NCBI GenBank assembly: GCA_964531285.1
Contig: CAZHDI010000081.1
Span: forward strand, 1 to 15,609
Direction: 5' to 3'
Origin: CAZHDI01 sp964531285
GTDB lineage: Bacteria; Pseudomonadota; Alphaproteobacteria; JAJFIK01
Length of the DNA stretch: 15,609 nucleotides
Shown: positions 1-6,765 of the stretch, piece by piece
Numbering within the stretch: position 1 is the first letter of the stretch
How the letters are laid out: every line of letters begins with the position of its first letter
The notes under the pieces: generated by a model
Database searches by the model: none
What the model was told of the DNA's origin: nothing
The model's input: only the letters and a program-made list of their open reading frames with translations
Program-made: the position numbers and the translations under genes

Positions 1-1904
1 GGCGCGGTCTGGGGCGGCGTCGCGGGCTTGGGGTCCACCGCTTCCCAGGTGACGGCCCGGTCCTGAAGCGGCTGGATGTCCACATTGATGTCGCGATCCG
101 CCGCGGCCTCTGTGAGCCGGTCGATCACCGGCGTGTCGGACAGTCCGTCCAGCGCTGCATTGGCATCAAAAAGCGGACGATCCGGCTGCGGTGCCGTGTC
201 CATGGGTGCCGTGTCCACCGGCGCGGGATCAGACGGCGCGGGATCAGACGGGGCGGGATCAGACGGGGCGGGGGCCGTCTCGATCCGCTCAGGCTCCAAG
301 GCAGACGGAGCATTGTCGGCGGTTACAGGTTGAGACACCGATGGCGTCGTTTCCGGCGCGGCTACGGAAGTCGCATCGGCCTCCCGGGTTTGGGACCATT
401 GCGTCCAGCTTGGGGACAGCGCCGCGCCATCCTGTGTGGTCTCCCGCGCCGGGGCACCGCCGGTCTCCTGGGCGTTCATCAGGGCGGACCGCAGCGGCGC
501 AGCATCTTGCGAGCCCCCGGTGTCCTCGGCTTCCTCGCGCGCCCGGTTCACAGCGCCGACAAAGCGCAAGGCCAGGGTTTCATCGATATTTGTCTGCTCA
601 CGAACGGCATTGTAGAACGCGCGCCCATTGAACCCGTCCAGGGCGTCGCGGTCCGCCAGGCTCTTGAGCAGATCCGGCAGCGAGAGTTGGTTGACATCGA
701 GGTCATTGAGGCGGGCCGGCGTGGCGGCATCGCCCCGAAGCGATTGAACGAAGAGAACGGTGAGCGCGGAAACGTCGTCGGCGGGTTTGTTCGCCGTCTG
801 ACGGACAGCGTTTGGCAGGTCGGACGCCCGTTCCATGGGTGCGCGTTCGACCGTCCCGGTCGCTTCGGCCCGGCTGGGCGGAGACAGCGAATCGCGCACC
901 GCGTCGCCGCGCAGCCATGCCGCAAGATCGCCGACCATCGCCTCGATCTGCGCCACGTCATCCGCCGTCAGGCCCCAGGCCATGAGCAGAGCGGCGGGAT
1001 CGAAATCCGTCGCCGCAACAGGCAGGAGCGCCGTGGCGGGCATCCGCACCGCTCCGGCAACCGCCGCACCGCCCGCGTCGATGGCAGCCATGGCGTCGGC
1101 CACGCCGGGACCCGCCATGCCGGTCTCCGGCCCGGCGTCCCGCAGGGCGCCGCGCGGGTCATGCCCCGGCTTTTGGCCGCCCGCGTCCTCCGGCTGATCC
1201 GTCTCAAGACCATCGAGGCCGGCGAGTACCAATTCATGGTGCGCCGCCGCGGCCTCGTCGGCACTGAGGACCTGGGTCACGGTGAGGAACGCAAGCAGGC
1301 TCGCCGCGATTTCACCGGGCCGCATATCGACCGGGGCCGGACGGAAGGCGAAGAAGCCCGCGCTATGGCCCGGACCGCCTTCGCTTTGCGCCAGTTGATC
1401 CTTGGACTTGCGCCGCGCCAACGCCAGGACGGCCTCGTCATTGGCCCCGTCGCCCGGTTCGTCGGCACGCGCCTTGTTGCGGTTCGCCGCCGTCACCAGC
1501 GACCAGGAAATAATCGCCAGCGCGGCCAGCGACCGGCCGGTCTGGCCGAACAGGGAAATGATGTCCGCCGTGCGCTCCCGCTCGGCCTGCAGGGCATAGG
1601 GCAGCCCGCAGCGGGCCATCACCCGGCTGATCGCTTCGCGCAAGGTGGGGGCTTCGACCAGTTCGCTGGCTTCGGGCAGATCCGCGATCATGCCGCCGGG
1701 GAGTTTGGCGAAATGCGCCACCACATCCTGGGTCGCGGCGTTGACGAGGACCGCCCAGGGCTGGCCCTGATCGGTCAGGCCGTGATCGATCTCCAGCGCG
1801 CCGTAAAGGTCGGTGAGCTGGATATGCGCCGCGACAATCTCGCCGCGTTCCTGCGGTGTCCAGTCCTGAAGCGAGCCTGCGCTGAAACGATGGACGCTTG
1901 CCAT
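1..1904 (-). CDS. Large protein of unknown function with Pro/Asp-rich repeat tail (3' end off window)
   Basis: I do not recognise this family. The frame is open for 634 codons from ATG at 1904 to the window edge, with no stop, and its codon use is GC-rich and coding-like. An AGGGGGA ribosome site lies 9 bases before the ATG. Residues 1-110 look folded (a DQGQPWAVLV...VVAHFAKLPG block at 45-70). Residues 125-140 form a hydrophobic stretch that could be a membrane helix. A second, weaker hydrophobic stretch is at 198-213. Residues 220-300 are Gly/Ala-rich. From 470 on the chain is low-complexity and acidic, with three APSDP units at 546-560 and then PVDTA/PMDTA. There is only one Cys (C99) and no signal peptide. 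Absence of a signal peptide plus acidic low-complexity sequence would fit the start of a very large exported protein, but that is only inference. It is preceded by the XRE regulator gene on the same strand. Confidence 0.8.
   Translation of the reverse strand, partial: MASVHRFSAGSLQDWTPQERGEIVAAHIQLTDLYGALEIDHGLTDQGQPWAVLVNAATQDVVAHFAKLPGGMIADLPEASELVEAPTLREAISRVMARCGLPYALQAERERTADIISLFGQTGRSLAALAIISWSLVTAANRNKARADEPGDGANDEAVLALARRKSKDQLAQSEGGPGHSAGFFAFRPAPVDMRPGEIAASLLAFLTVTQVLSADEAAAAHHELVLAGLDGLETDQPEDAGGQKPGHDPRGALRDAGPETGMAGPGVADAMAAIDAGGAAVAGAVRMPATALLPVAATDFDPAALLMAWGLTADDVAQIEAMVGDLAAWLRGDAVRDSLSPPSRAEATGTVERAPMERASDLPNAVRQTANKPADDVSALTVLFVQSLRGDAATPARLNDLDVNQLSLPDLLKSLADRDALDGFNGRAFYNAVREQTNIDETLALRFVGAVNRAREEAEDTGGSQDAAPLRSALMNAQETGGAPARETTQDGAALSPSWTQWSQTREADATSVAAPETTPSVSQPVTADNAPSALEPERIETAPAPSDPAPSDPAPSDPAPVDTAPMDTAPQPDRPLFDANAALDGLSDTPVIDRLTEAAADRDINVDIQPLQDRAVTWEAVDPKPATPPQTA
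223..272. repeat. Three tandem 15-bp units inside the large CDS
   Basis: The 15-base unit GCGGGATCAGACGG(C/G) occurs at 223-237, 238-252 and 253-267, with a partial fourth copy to 272. On the minus strand it encodes APSDP repeated in frame. Immediately to its left two related 15-base units encode P(V/M)DTA. The copies differ by one base, so this is a recent tandem expansion and a likely site of length variation without frame change. Confidence 0.9.
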
Positions 1905-1920
1905 GGTGCCTGATCCCCCT

Positions 1921-1951
1921 GCCGGCGCCGTTCAAAAATCCCGGCGCCAGC
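1921..1951 (-). terminator. GC-rich hairpin between XRE gene and large CDS
   Basis: Arms at 1921-1930 and 1942-1951 pair over 10 bases with one mismatch around an 11-base loop that contains five A/T in a row. It lies 63 bases beyond the stop of the XRE gene and 16 bases before the start codon of the large CDS. It could end or attenuate the XRE transcript, or act as a leader structure of the next gene. There is no clear U-tract after the stem, so the terminator role is only a guess. Confidence 0.35.
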
Positions 1952-2014
1952 GTCTAGAAGCGGTGTCATCTATCCTTGTGGGCCGGTCCCGTGCCGGAAT
2001 TGTGGCATGAGCGG

Positions 2015-2371
2015 TCAGCTTAACCGCGCATCGCCCGGCGCCGCGCCGGTCGCCTCGGCAAGGTCCGTGCGCGGCCCGGTGATCAATTCATGCAGGCCCG
2101 GTTCCATATGCGCCAGGACCGTCATGGCGAACTCCCGCCCGTCGATGGCCAGCGCGCGGGCCCAGGGCGCGTACAGGTCCTGGGGGATCCGCCCGATCCC
2201 GTTCTCGACCTGCGAGACGAACGAATAATAGCGCAGACCCAGGCGCTCCGCGAGATCGGCCTGGGTGAGCCCGGCGCTCTCGCGTTGCTGTTTGAGCCAT
2301 CGCCCGAGCCGGCGGCGCAACTCCTTGGTCATATCCGCCTGCGGTTCTGTACGGGCCGTGCGTTCCGCCAT
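2015..2371 (-). CDS. XRE/Cro-C1-type helix-turn-helix regulator, 118 aa
   Basis: This is a small DNA-binding protein. Residues 20-75 form a Cro/C1-type HTH: RLGRWLKQQRESAGLTQADL leads into AERLG and the recognition-helix stretch YYSFVSQVENG, followed by a helix ending in LYAPWARALAID. The remaining 40 residues are a short alpha-helical tail with no recognised ligand domain. ATG at 2371 is chosen because AAAGGA lies 9 bases upstream. Longer upstream readings run into the structured leader and promoter. The gene is divergent from the LamG gene, and ATAGC half-sites cluster between them, so autoregulation and control of the neighbour are likely but inferred. Target and inducer are unknown. The HTH call is strong. 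Confidence 0.9.
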   Translation of the reverse strand: MAERTARTEPQADMTKELRRRLGRWLKQQRESAGLTQADLAERLGLRYYSFVSQVENGIGRIPQDLYAPWARALAIDGREFAMTVLAHMEPGLHELITGPRTDLAEATGAAPGDARLS

Positions 2372-2412
2372 GGCGTGCCATCCTTTCTTTTGGACGCGGC
2401 CTGCCGCGCGCA

Positions 2413-2426
2413 GCCCCGCGCGGGGC
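2413..2426. other. Perfect 14-bp GC palindrome in the XRE gene leader
   Basis: GCCCCGCGCGGGGC is fully self-complementary and is flanked by more GC-rich sequence able to pair (2398-2432). It lies in the presumed 5' untranslated region of the XRE mRNA, about 40-55 bases before its start codon. It would form a strong RNA stem or cruciform. In such GC-rich DNA chance is possible. Confidence 0.4.
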
Positions 2427-2449
2427 GGGCCCCTGCATCCTTCACCTGC

Positions 2450-2477
2450 ATCATAGCTCGTCTTTCCTACAGAGCAA
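2450..2477 (-). promoter_or_regulatory. Putative sigma70-type promoter of the XRE gene
   Basis: On the minus strand, TTGCTC (2477-2472) and TATGAT (2455-2450) are separated by 16 bases. The transcript would start near 2443 and have a leader of about 70 bases. The perfect palindrome at 2478-2494 directly abuts the -35 box, which fits regulation of this promoter by a protein bound there. Confidence 0.5.
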
Positions 2478-2494
2478 ATAGCACAATGTGCTAT
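2478..2494. promoter_or_regulatory. Perfect operator-like palindrome ATAGCACA-A-TGTGCTAT
   Basis: The 17-base site has two exactly inverted 8-base arms around a central A. Its length and symmetry are typical of sites bound by HTH dimers. It sits in a locally AT-rich stretch between divergent genes and next to the -35 box of the XRE promoter. The natural candidate ligand is the XRE protein encoded immediately to the left. The symmetry is seen directly; the binding partner is inferred. Confidence 0.65.
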
Positions 2495-2578
2495 GTGCTC
2501 GGCCTGATACGGGACCAAACGGCGCCATGCCCTCGGATCCGTCTCCGCCTCCCTTGTATCAATTATCGCAAATGATGA

Positions 2579-2619
2579 ATAGCAAATCCTGCTTTACGAA
2601 AGTTGCTATGCATGATAGC
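2579..2619. promoter_or_regulatory. Cluster of three ATAGC/GCTAT half-sites before the LamG gene
   Basis: ATAGCAA (2579-2585) and TTGCTAT (2603-2609) form an exact 7-base inverted repeat with 17 bases between. GCTAT (2605-2609) and ATAGC (2615-2619) form a second one with a 5-base spacer. The core is the same as in the palindrome at 2478-2494. The cluster overlaps the putative -35 box of the LamG gene, so a bound protein would probably block transcription or loop to the other site. Confidence 0.5.
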
Positions 2620-2631
2620 GATTTGGATAAG
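2603..2631 (+). promoter_or_regulatory. Putative promoter of the LamG-domain gene
   Basis: TTGCTA (2603-2608) and GATAAG (2626-2631) are separated by 17 bases and would give a leader of about 57 bases before the ATG at 2695. The -35 box lies within the half-site cluster. The boxes are imperfect. Between 2495 and 2602 I see no other gene or RNA signal. Confidence 0.35.
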
Positions 2632-2694
2632 GCCGGGGACAGCACTCCGGGCCGGACCGACGACCGACCGAACCGCTTGAGAGGATGACGGCCA

Positions 2695-3546
2695 ATGGCA
2701 GGTCAGACAGGCACATCATCAGGGCCGGCGCCCGCAGCCGATACCGGCGCCGATCCGGCAGGACCCGCCGGCCCGGTCTCGGACCAGGCGGCAGAGGCCG
2801 CGTTTCGCGCCGTGCTCGATCTGGCCGAGGACCGCCCGTTCCGGTGGGAACTGGCCATGATGGAGGATCTCACCGCCGCCGCCCGCGAGGCCGAAACCGA
2901 GATCAAGGTGAAGACCCGTCCGCCCGAACCGCCCGAAGCCATCGCCTATTGGCCGTTCGATGAGGCTCACGGCACGGGCGGTGCCGGCCAGACCGGCGGC
3001 CTCATCGGCGAAGCGCTCGCACTGGGCACGGGCGTCACGGCGCCCCATGACCCGGCCTTCGCGCTGGCGGATGCGACACTGGCCCTATGGTTCCGGGCCG
3101 CGCCGGCGGACCATGACCGCCCGCTCGTCACCAAAGGCACGGCGGCAGAGGGGGCGTCCTTTGCCATCACGCTCCAGGCCAATGGTCAGGTCGCCGTCAC
3201 CCTCACCGCGGACGGCGAGGAGCATCATCTGATCACCGAAACGGTGATGGGCGGCGGCTGGCATCACCTGGCCGTCAGTATGGGGATGGAAACGGGATTC
3301 CGGGTCGCGCTCAACGGCGAGACCGCAGCCTGGAGCGCCTATCGCGGCGGCCTGGAATCTATGGACGACCGCTTCGTGTTCGCCGGCCCCCATGACGACA
3401 CCGACGAAACGGCGGCGTCCGGGGCCATCGACGAAGCTATTCTGATCGCCGGCGGTCTGGATGAAAGCGGCGTCGCGGCGCTGTTCGAGGCCGGCCTTGA
3501 AGAGACCCCCCTGGTCGATCCGGCCGACGACGGGTTCTGGTTTTGA
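2695..3546 (+). CDS. LamG/concanavalin-A-like domain protein, 283 aa
   Basis: Residues 1-30 are a flexible Gly/Ala/Pro/Thr-rich leader without a signal peptide. Residues 31-75 are a predicted helical, acidic stretch. Residues 83-265 carry the hallmarks of a LamG beta-sandwich of the laminin_G_3 type: AYWPFDE at the first strand, TLALWFRA (128-135), GGGWHHLAVSMG (186-197), VALNGE (204-209), and GAIDEAILIAGGLDESGVAALFEAG near the end. Such domains bind carbohydrate or protein ligands and are common in extracellular proteins. The C-terminus ends acidic-then-aromatic (DPADDGFWF), faintly like type I secretion substrates, but no RTX repeats are present. AGAGGA lies 9 bases before the ATG. Expression is probably set by the ATAGC operator region and the divergent XRE regulator. 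The ligand is unknown. Confidence 0.8.
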   Translation: MAGQTGTSSGPAPAADTGADPAGPAGPVSDQAAEAAFRAVLDLAEDRPFRWELAMMEDLTAAAREAETEIKVKTRPPEPPEAIAYWPFDEAHGTGGAGQTGGLIGEALALGTGVTAPHDPAFALADATLALWFRAAPADHDRPLVTKGTAAEGASFAITLQANGQVAVTLTADGEEHHLITETVMGGGWHHLAVSMGMETGFRVALNGETAAWSAYRGGLESMDDRFVFAGPHDDTDETAASGAIDEAILIAGGLDESGVAALFEAGLEETPLVDPADDGFWF

Positions 3547-3575
3547 AGCGCGATGCACACGGAATGCATCGCGCT
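3547..3575. terminator. Perfect 11-bp hairpin between convergent genes
   Basis: AGCGCGATGCA (3547-3557) and TGCATCGCGCT (3565-3575) pair without mismatch around a 7-base loop. The stem starts at the base after the LamG stop codon and lies 20 bases beyond the stop of the cysteine-rich gene on the other strand. It is well placed as a bidirectional terminator, although neither side has a long T-run. Confidence 0.65.
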
Positions 3576-3595
3576 CCGGAGCCCCTTGGCTGCGA

Positions 3596-4459
3596 TCAAT
3601 TGCACCTGTCGGAAGGCCGGCAGCGCATCCCGGTTGGCCGCAATTTGCAGCAGTTCGAGGCGCATTGAGCGCTGCGGCTGCAAGCGGACCCTTGGCTCCT
3701 CTTGGCTTCGCACCGGTTTACGCCGATCCCCGCTGTGCCTCTGTCGCAATATTTGTTGCTCGAACAATCGGCATCGTTAGAGCACTCGTCCTGCGGCTTA
3801 CAGACGCCGGCATGGCAGCGGCCGGACTTGCATTGTCTTGCAGCGCTACAGCCCTGACCGTTGTCCTTGAGAAGTTTGCAGGTGTTGCGGCCCACGCCAG
3901 CCACGCCCTTGGCACAATAGGCACCCGCCGGACAATCGCTGTTCTGCCGGCATTCATGCGCCCGCAGACAAGATCCCCCCTCGCAGCGGTCAGAGATGCA
4001 TTGGGCGCGGCGCGTGCATACGTCGCCATTGCGCCGCTTGGATCGGCAATCATTGGCGCCGGCCTTGTGGCAATAATTTGCGGATCCGCAATCGCTGTCA
4101 CTGCGGCAAGCCGATGCCTTGCAGGCGCCCAGATTACACCGGCCCGAAGCGCATTGTTCTTTACGCGTACAGCCTTCGCCGTTCGGACGCTTCATCCAGC
4201 ACCGATTATCGGTGACGCCCGGCAGGTTCTTCTGACAATAGTTGTTGCCGTCGCAGTGCTGGTCCTCTTTGCAGACGCACCTGTTGCGGACACACGCGCC
4301 GGACTCGCAATCGAGATTGATGGAACAACCGGCGCCGACGGGTGCATTCCCCTGTGCCGCCGCGGGGGTGACGCTCCCCATCGTGATCATCGTGAGCGCG
4401 ATCAAGACCAGCATCGCGCTTCCCACACGCTCCAAAGGAGCGATTCCCCAGTTCCCCAT
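3596..4459 (-). CDS. Secreted cysteine-rich modular repeat protein, 287 aa
   Basis: Residues 16-36 form a signal peptide (hydrophobic MLVLIALTMITMG, then an AAA|Q-type cleavage site), so the protein is exported. The mature part holds 38 cysteines in four modules of 51-56 residues beginning at C45, C97, C148 and C204, plus a half module from C260. The typical spacing is C-x5-C-x4-C-x4-C-x5-C-x5-C-x5-C-x11-C, with SGRC and DxDC motifs. This pattern resembles small disulfide-knot repeats such as Dickkopf- or EGF-like modules in animal proteins. I cannot assign a ligand. Eight cysteines per module suggests four disulfides, formed outside the cytoplasm. The first module has C-x-C in place of one gap, and the second has a shorter last gap. 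M16 is an alternative start; M1 is kept because GAGGGA precedes it, although that spacing is short. It has its own promoter candidate, and its stop faces the LamG gene across a hairpin. Confidence 0.88.
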   Translation of the reverse strand: MGNWGIAPLERVGSAMLVLIALTMITMGSVTPAAAQGNAPVGAGCSINLDCESGACVRNRCVCKEDQHCDGNNYCQKNLPGVTDNRCWMKRPNGEGCTRKEQCASGRCNLGACKASACRSDSDCGSANYCHKAGANDCRSKRRNGDVCTRRAQCISDRCEGGSCLRAHECRQNSDCPAGAYCAKGVAGVGRNTCKLLKDNGQGCSAARQCKSGRCHAGVCKPQDECSNDADCSSNKYCDRGTAGIGVNRCEAKRSQGSACSRSAQCASNCCKLRPTGMRCRPSDRCN

Positions 4460-4511
4460 GATCCCTCACTTGTATTTTCCCGATACCGCGTCGGGGCGGC
4501 ATCACGTTCTC

Positions 4512-4540
4512 GTTATAGACGTACAGGGGAAAGGGAACAA
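4512..4540 (-). promoter_or_regulatory. Putative promoter of the cysteine-rich protein gene
   Basis: On the minus strand, TTGTTC (4540-4535) and TATAAC (4517-4512) are separated by 17 bases. The leader would be about 45 bases. The site lies in the 219-base space downstream of the alcohol dehydrogenase gene, which suggests separate transcription from that gene. Confidence 0.5.
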
Positions 4541-4678
4541 CGGCGGACCGGGCGTGCCCCGACGCACGCAACACGCTTGGCGTGTCTGACGTGTCGGCCT
4601 TTGTGACTGGGCATGGTCGTGAGGACGGGGGCGGGCAACGTTGTCCGACCCCATTGATTGTCCAGCGGTTCTGACCGG

Positions 4679-5815
4679 TCACTTGGTCATCGCGGTCTCG
4701 AACAGTTCCGCATACTGATCCGGCGTGGCGCGCACGGGGTTCGAATAGGCCGCCATATCATTGACCGCGTTGGGCACCAGATCGGCAATCCGGTCGGTCG
4801 TCAGGCCCATTTCGCGCAGGTTTCTCGGCATGCCGAGCCGGGCGTTCAGATCTTCGATATAATCGCCGAGATCCGCGCCCGCCGGCAGATGCAGCACATG
4901 CCGGATCCGGTCGTATTTCTCCGCGCACTGCGCTTCGTTGAACCGCAGGACCACCGGGAGGATCACCGCGTTGAGCGTGCCGTGATGCAGCCGCAGATCC
5001 TTGAGGCGTCCCGCCGAATGGCTCATGGCATGAACCGCGCCCAGGCCCTTGATGAACGCCATGGCACCTTCGCTCGAGGCCATCATCATGTGCCAGCGCG
5101 CGTCCCGGTCGCTGCCGTCGGTGACGGCGCGTTCCAGATGGCCTTCATGAAGCGCGCGATGCAGCCCGTCATAGCCCACGGCTTCGGCAGGCGGATTAAC
5201 CGCCGGCGACAGGATCGCCTCGATACAATGGGTGACCGCATCCATACCGGTCGCCGCTGTCAGGCCGCGCGGCAGGCCCAGGGTCAGTTCCGGGTCGCAC
5301 AGGGCGCGCTCGGGAATGAAATGGGGGCTGACGAAGGTCAGCTTGCGCCCGTCCTTGACGATGACCACGAAGCCGACCGACACCTCGCTGCCCGTTCCGG
5401 CCGTGGTCGGGATCGCGATGAGCGGGGCGGTCGGGCCGATCCGCGCCGCCGAGCCGCGGCCCGTGAAATCCGTCAACTGACCGTCATGGGTAACGAGCAG
5501 GGCGACCGCCTTGCCCAGATCCATCGGCGAACCGCCGCCAAGCGCGATCACACCGTCGCATGACGCTTCGCGATAGCGCGCGACGCCATCGAGCACGGCC
5601 TCTTCGGTGGGGTTTTCCGGCGTGCCGTCGAACACGGTCGCGGGCGTATCCGGGCCGAGCGCGTCCTCGACCCGGGCCACGATCCCGGCGGCCATGAGCC
5701 CCTTGTCGGTCGCGATGAACGGGCGGGCGATGCCCAGATCCTTGAGCATGGCCGGCAGGTGTTTGAGGGCCCCGAAATCGAACTGGGTGGTGGTGAGATA
5801 TTGCAGAACGGCCAT
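4679..5815 (-). CDS. Iron-containing alcohol dehydrogenase family protein, 378 aa
   Basis: This is a cytoplasmic NAD(P)-dependent oxidoreductase of the Fe-ADH family (FucO/AdhB/butanol dehydrogenase type). The nucleotide-binding part shows ALGGGSPMDLGKA (91-103) and IPTTAGTGSEVS (135-146). The metal-binding half shows GMDAVTHCIEA (190-200), with D192 and H196 as expected ligands. GAVHAMSHSAG and LHHG supply H262 and H278, and H266 matches the conserved active-site His. All expected metal ligands are present, and the length is normal. ATG at 5815 is chosen for AGGAGA 7 bases upstream and because homologues begin at about this point. It follows rsmA on the same strand after 88 bases, so it may be an extension of that operon or separate. 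Substrate and direction cannot be told from sequence. Confidence 0.92.
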   Translation of the reverse strand: MAVLQYLTTTQFDFGALKHLPAMLKDLGIARPFIATDKGLMAAGIVARVEDALGPDTPATVFDGTPENPTEEAVLDGVARYREASCDGVIALGGGSPMDLGKAVALLVTHDGQLTDFTGRGSAARIGPTAPLIAIPTTAGTGSEVSVGFVVIVKDGRKLTFVSPHFIPERALCDPELTLGLPRGLTAATGMDAVTHCIEAILSPAVNPPAEAVGYDGLHRALHEGHLERAVTDGSDRDARWHMMMASSEGAMAFIKGLGAVHAMSHSAGRLKDLRLHHGTLNAVILPVVLRFNEAQCAEKYDRIRHVLHLPAGADLGDYIEDLNARLGMPRNLREMGLTTDRIADLVPNAVNDMAAYSNPVRATPDQYAELFETAMTK

Positions 5816-5903
5816 GCCTGGATCTCCTATCGCTGCTTCGCCGCGCGGCACTCTCGCATGGCGCGGTAAACGGAACAATGGCGGCTCGCCGCGGGGCGGG
5901 CGC

Positions 5904-6761
5904 TTAACTGCGCAGCACGCCAAGCTCTTCGGCAAGCCGGCAGAAATCGCCAATGCTCAAGGTTTCTGCCCGGGCTGTCGGGTCAAGCCCCGCCGCCGCG
6001 AGCAAGACCTCCGGCGCGGGCATGAGCGTCTTGAGCGCGCTGCGCAGCATCTTGCGGCGCTGGCCGAACGCCGCCGCCGTCACCTGTTCCAGATGATGGC
6101 CCGTGCAGGTCCCCTGGGGCGGGCCGGGGAGGATCTGCACGATGGCCGAGGTGACCTGGGGCGGAGGGACAAAGGCGCGCGGGTCCACGTCGAACAGCGA
6201 GGCGGCGTCGGCGCGCCATTGCGCCAGTACCCCGAGGCGCCCGAAGGTCCGGCTGCCGGGCGTCGCCACGAGGCGGTCGACGACCTCCTTCTGGAGCATC
6301 AGGGTCAGGCTCTCATACCAGGGCGGCCAGGGCTCGGCCGTCAGCCAGCGGACGAGCAGCGGCGTGCCGACATTGTAGGGCAGATTGGCCACGACCTTGA
6401 CCGGCTTGCCGCGCCAGGCCTCGGGGATCAGGTCGGGTTCGTGAACCCTCAGCGCATCGGCCTCGACGACGCTCAGGCGCCCCGGATAGGCTGCGGCGAT
6501 CTCGGCCAACGCGTCCCGGCAGCGGGCATCGCGCTCGATGGCGACAACATGACCGGCGCCTTCCATCAGAAGGGCGCGGGTCAGTCCGCCCGGACCGGGA
6601 CCGACCTCCACGATCACATGACCCTCCAGCGGAGCCGCCGCCCTGGCAATGCGCCGCGTCAGGTTCAGATCGAACAGAAAATGCTGACCCAGACCCTTGC
6701 GCGCCGACAGGCCATGCCGGGCAATCACCTCGCGTAAGGGGGGAAGCGGATCGGTGTCCAT
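5904..6761 (-). CDS. rsmA: 16S rRNA (adenine(1518)-N6/adenine(1519)-N6)-dimethyltransferase
   Basis: RsmA (KsgA) uses SAM to dimethylate two adjacent adenines in the 3' terminal hairpin of 16S rRNA late in 30S assembly. The 285 residues match the family length. Motifs in order: GQHFL (25-29), SAM motif I EVGPGPGGLT (52-61), acidic E76 after strand 2, catalytic motif IV NLPYN (126-130), FVPPPQV (197-203) and the FGQRRKMLR segment (232-240). The C-terminal helical domain is complete. The start is 4 bases beyond the pdxA stop, so the two are surely co-transcribed. The ribosome site is weak (GGTAA region inside the end of pdxA), which fits translational coupling. Confidence 0.97.
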   Translation of the reverse strand: MDTDPLPPLREVIARHGLSARKGLGQHFLFDLNLTRRIARAAAPLEGHVIVEVGPGPGGLTRALLMEGAGHVVAIERDARCRDALAEIAAAYPGRLSVVEADALRVHEPDLIPEAWRGKPVKVVANLPYNVGTPLLVRWLTAEPWPPWYESLTLMLQKEVVDRLVATPGSRTFGRLGVLAQWRADAASLFDVDPRAFVPPPQVTSAIVQILPGPPQGTCTGHHLEQVTAAAFGQRRKMLRSALKTLMPAPEVLLAAAGLDPTARAETLSIGDFCRLAEELGVLRS

Positions 6762-6765
6762 GACG

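Noticed and set aside
330..1913. 527-codon plus-strand open frame opposite the large CDS
   Set aside because: Its product is Arg/Gly/Gln-rich with no motif. It is the antisense shadow of the coding-like 634-codon minus frame, a known effect of GC-rich codon bias.
2372..2518. Longer N-terminus for the XRE regulator
   Set aside because: It would run through the putative promoter, the operator palindrome and a GC palindrome; the ATG at 2371 has a proper ribosome site.
3461..4606. 381-codon plus-strand frame opposite the cysteine-rich gene
   Set aside because: The minus frame has a signal peptide and a regular cysteine pattern that cannot arise by chance; the plus frame has no start context.
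4672..4681. TGACCGGTCA palindrome at the alcohol dehydrogenase stop codon
   Set aside because: Ten bases, isolated and with no stem loop; expected by chance in this length.
5841..5866. CCGCGC/GCGCGG pairing between rsmA and the alcohol dehydrogenase gene as a terminator
   Set aside because: Six-base arms with a 14-base loop and no T-run; too weak in GC-rich DNA.
5816..5953. Longer N-terminus for the alcohol dehydrogenase
   Set aside because: The extra 46 residues are Arg/Pro-rich and would overlap rsmA; ATG at 5815 has a strong ribosome site and the expected start of the fold.
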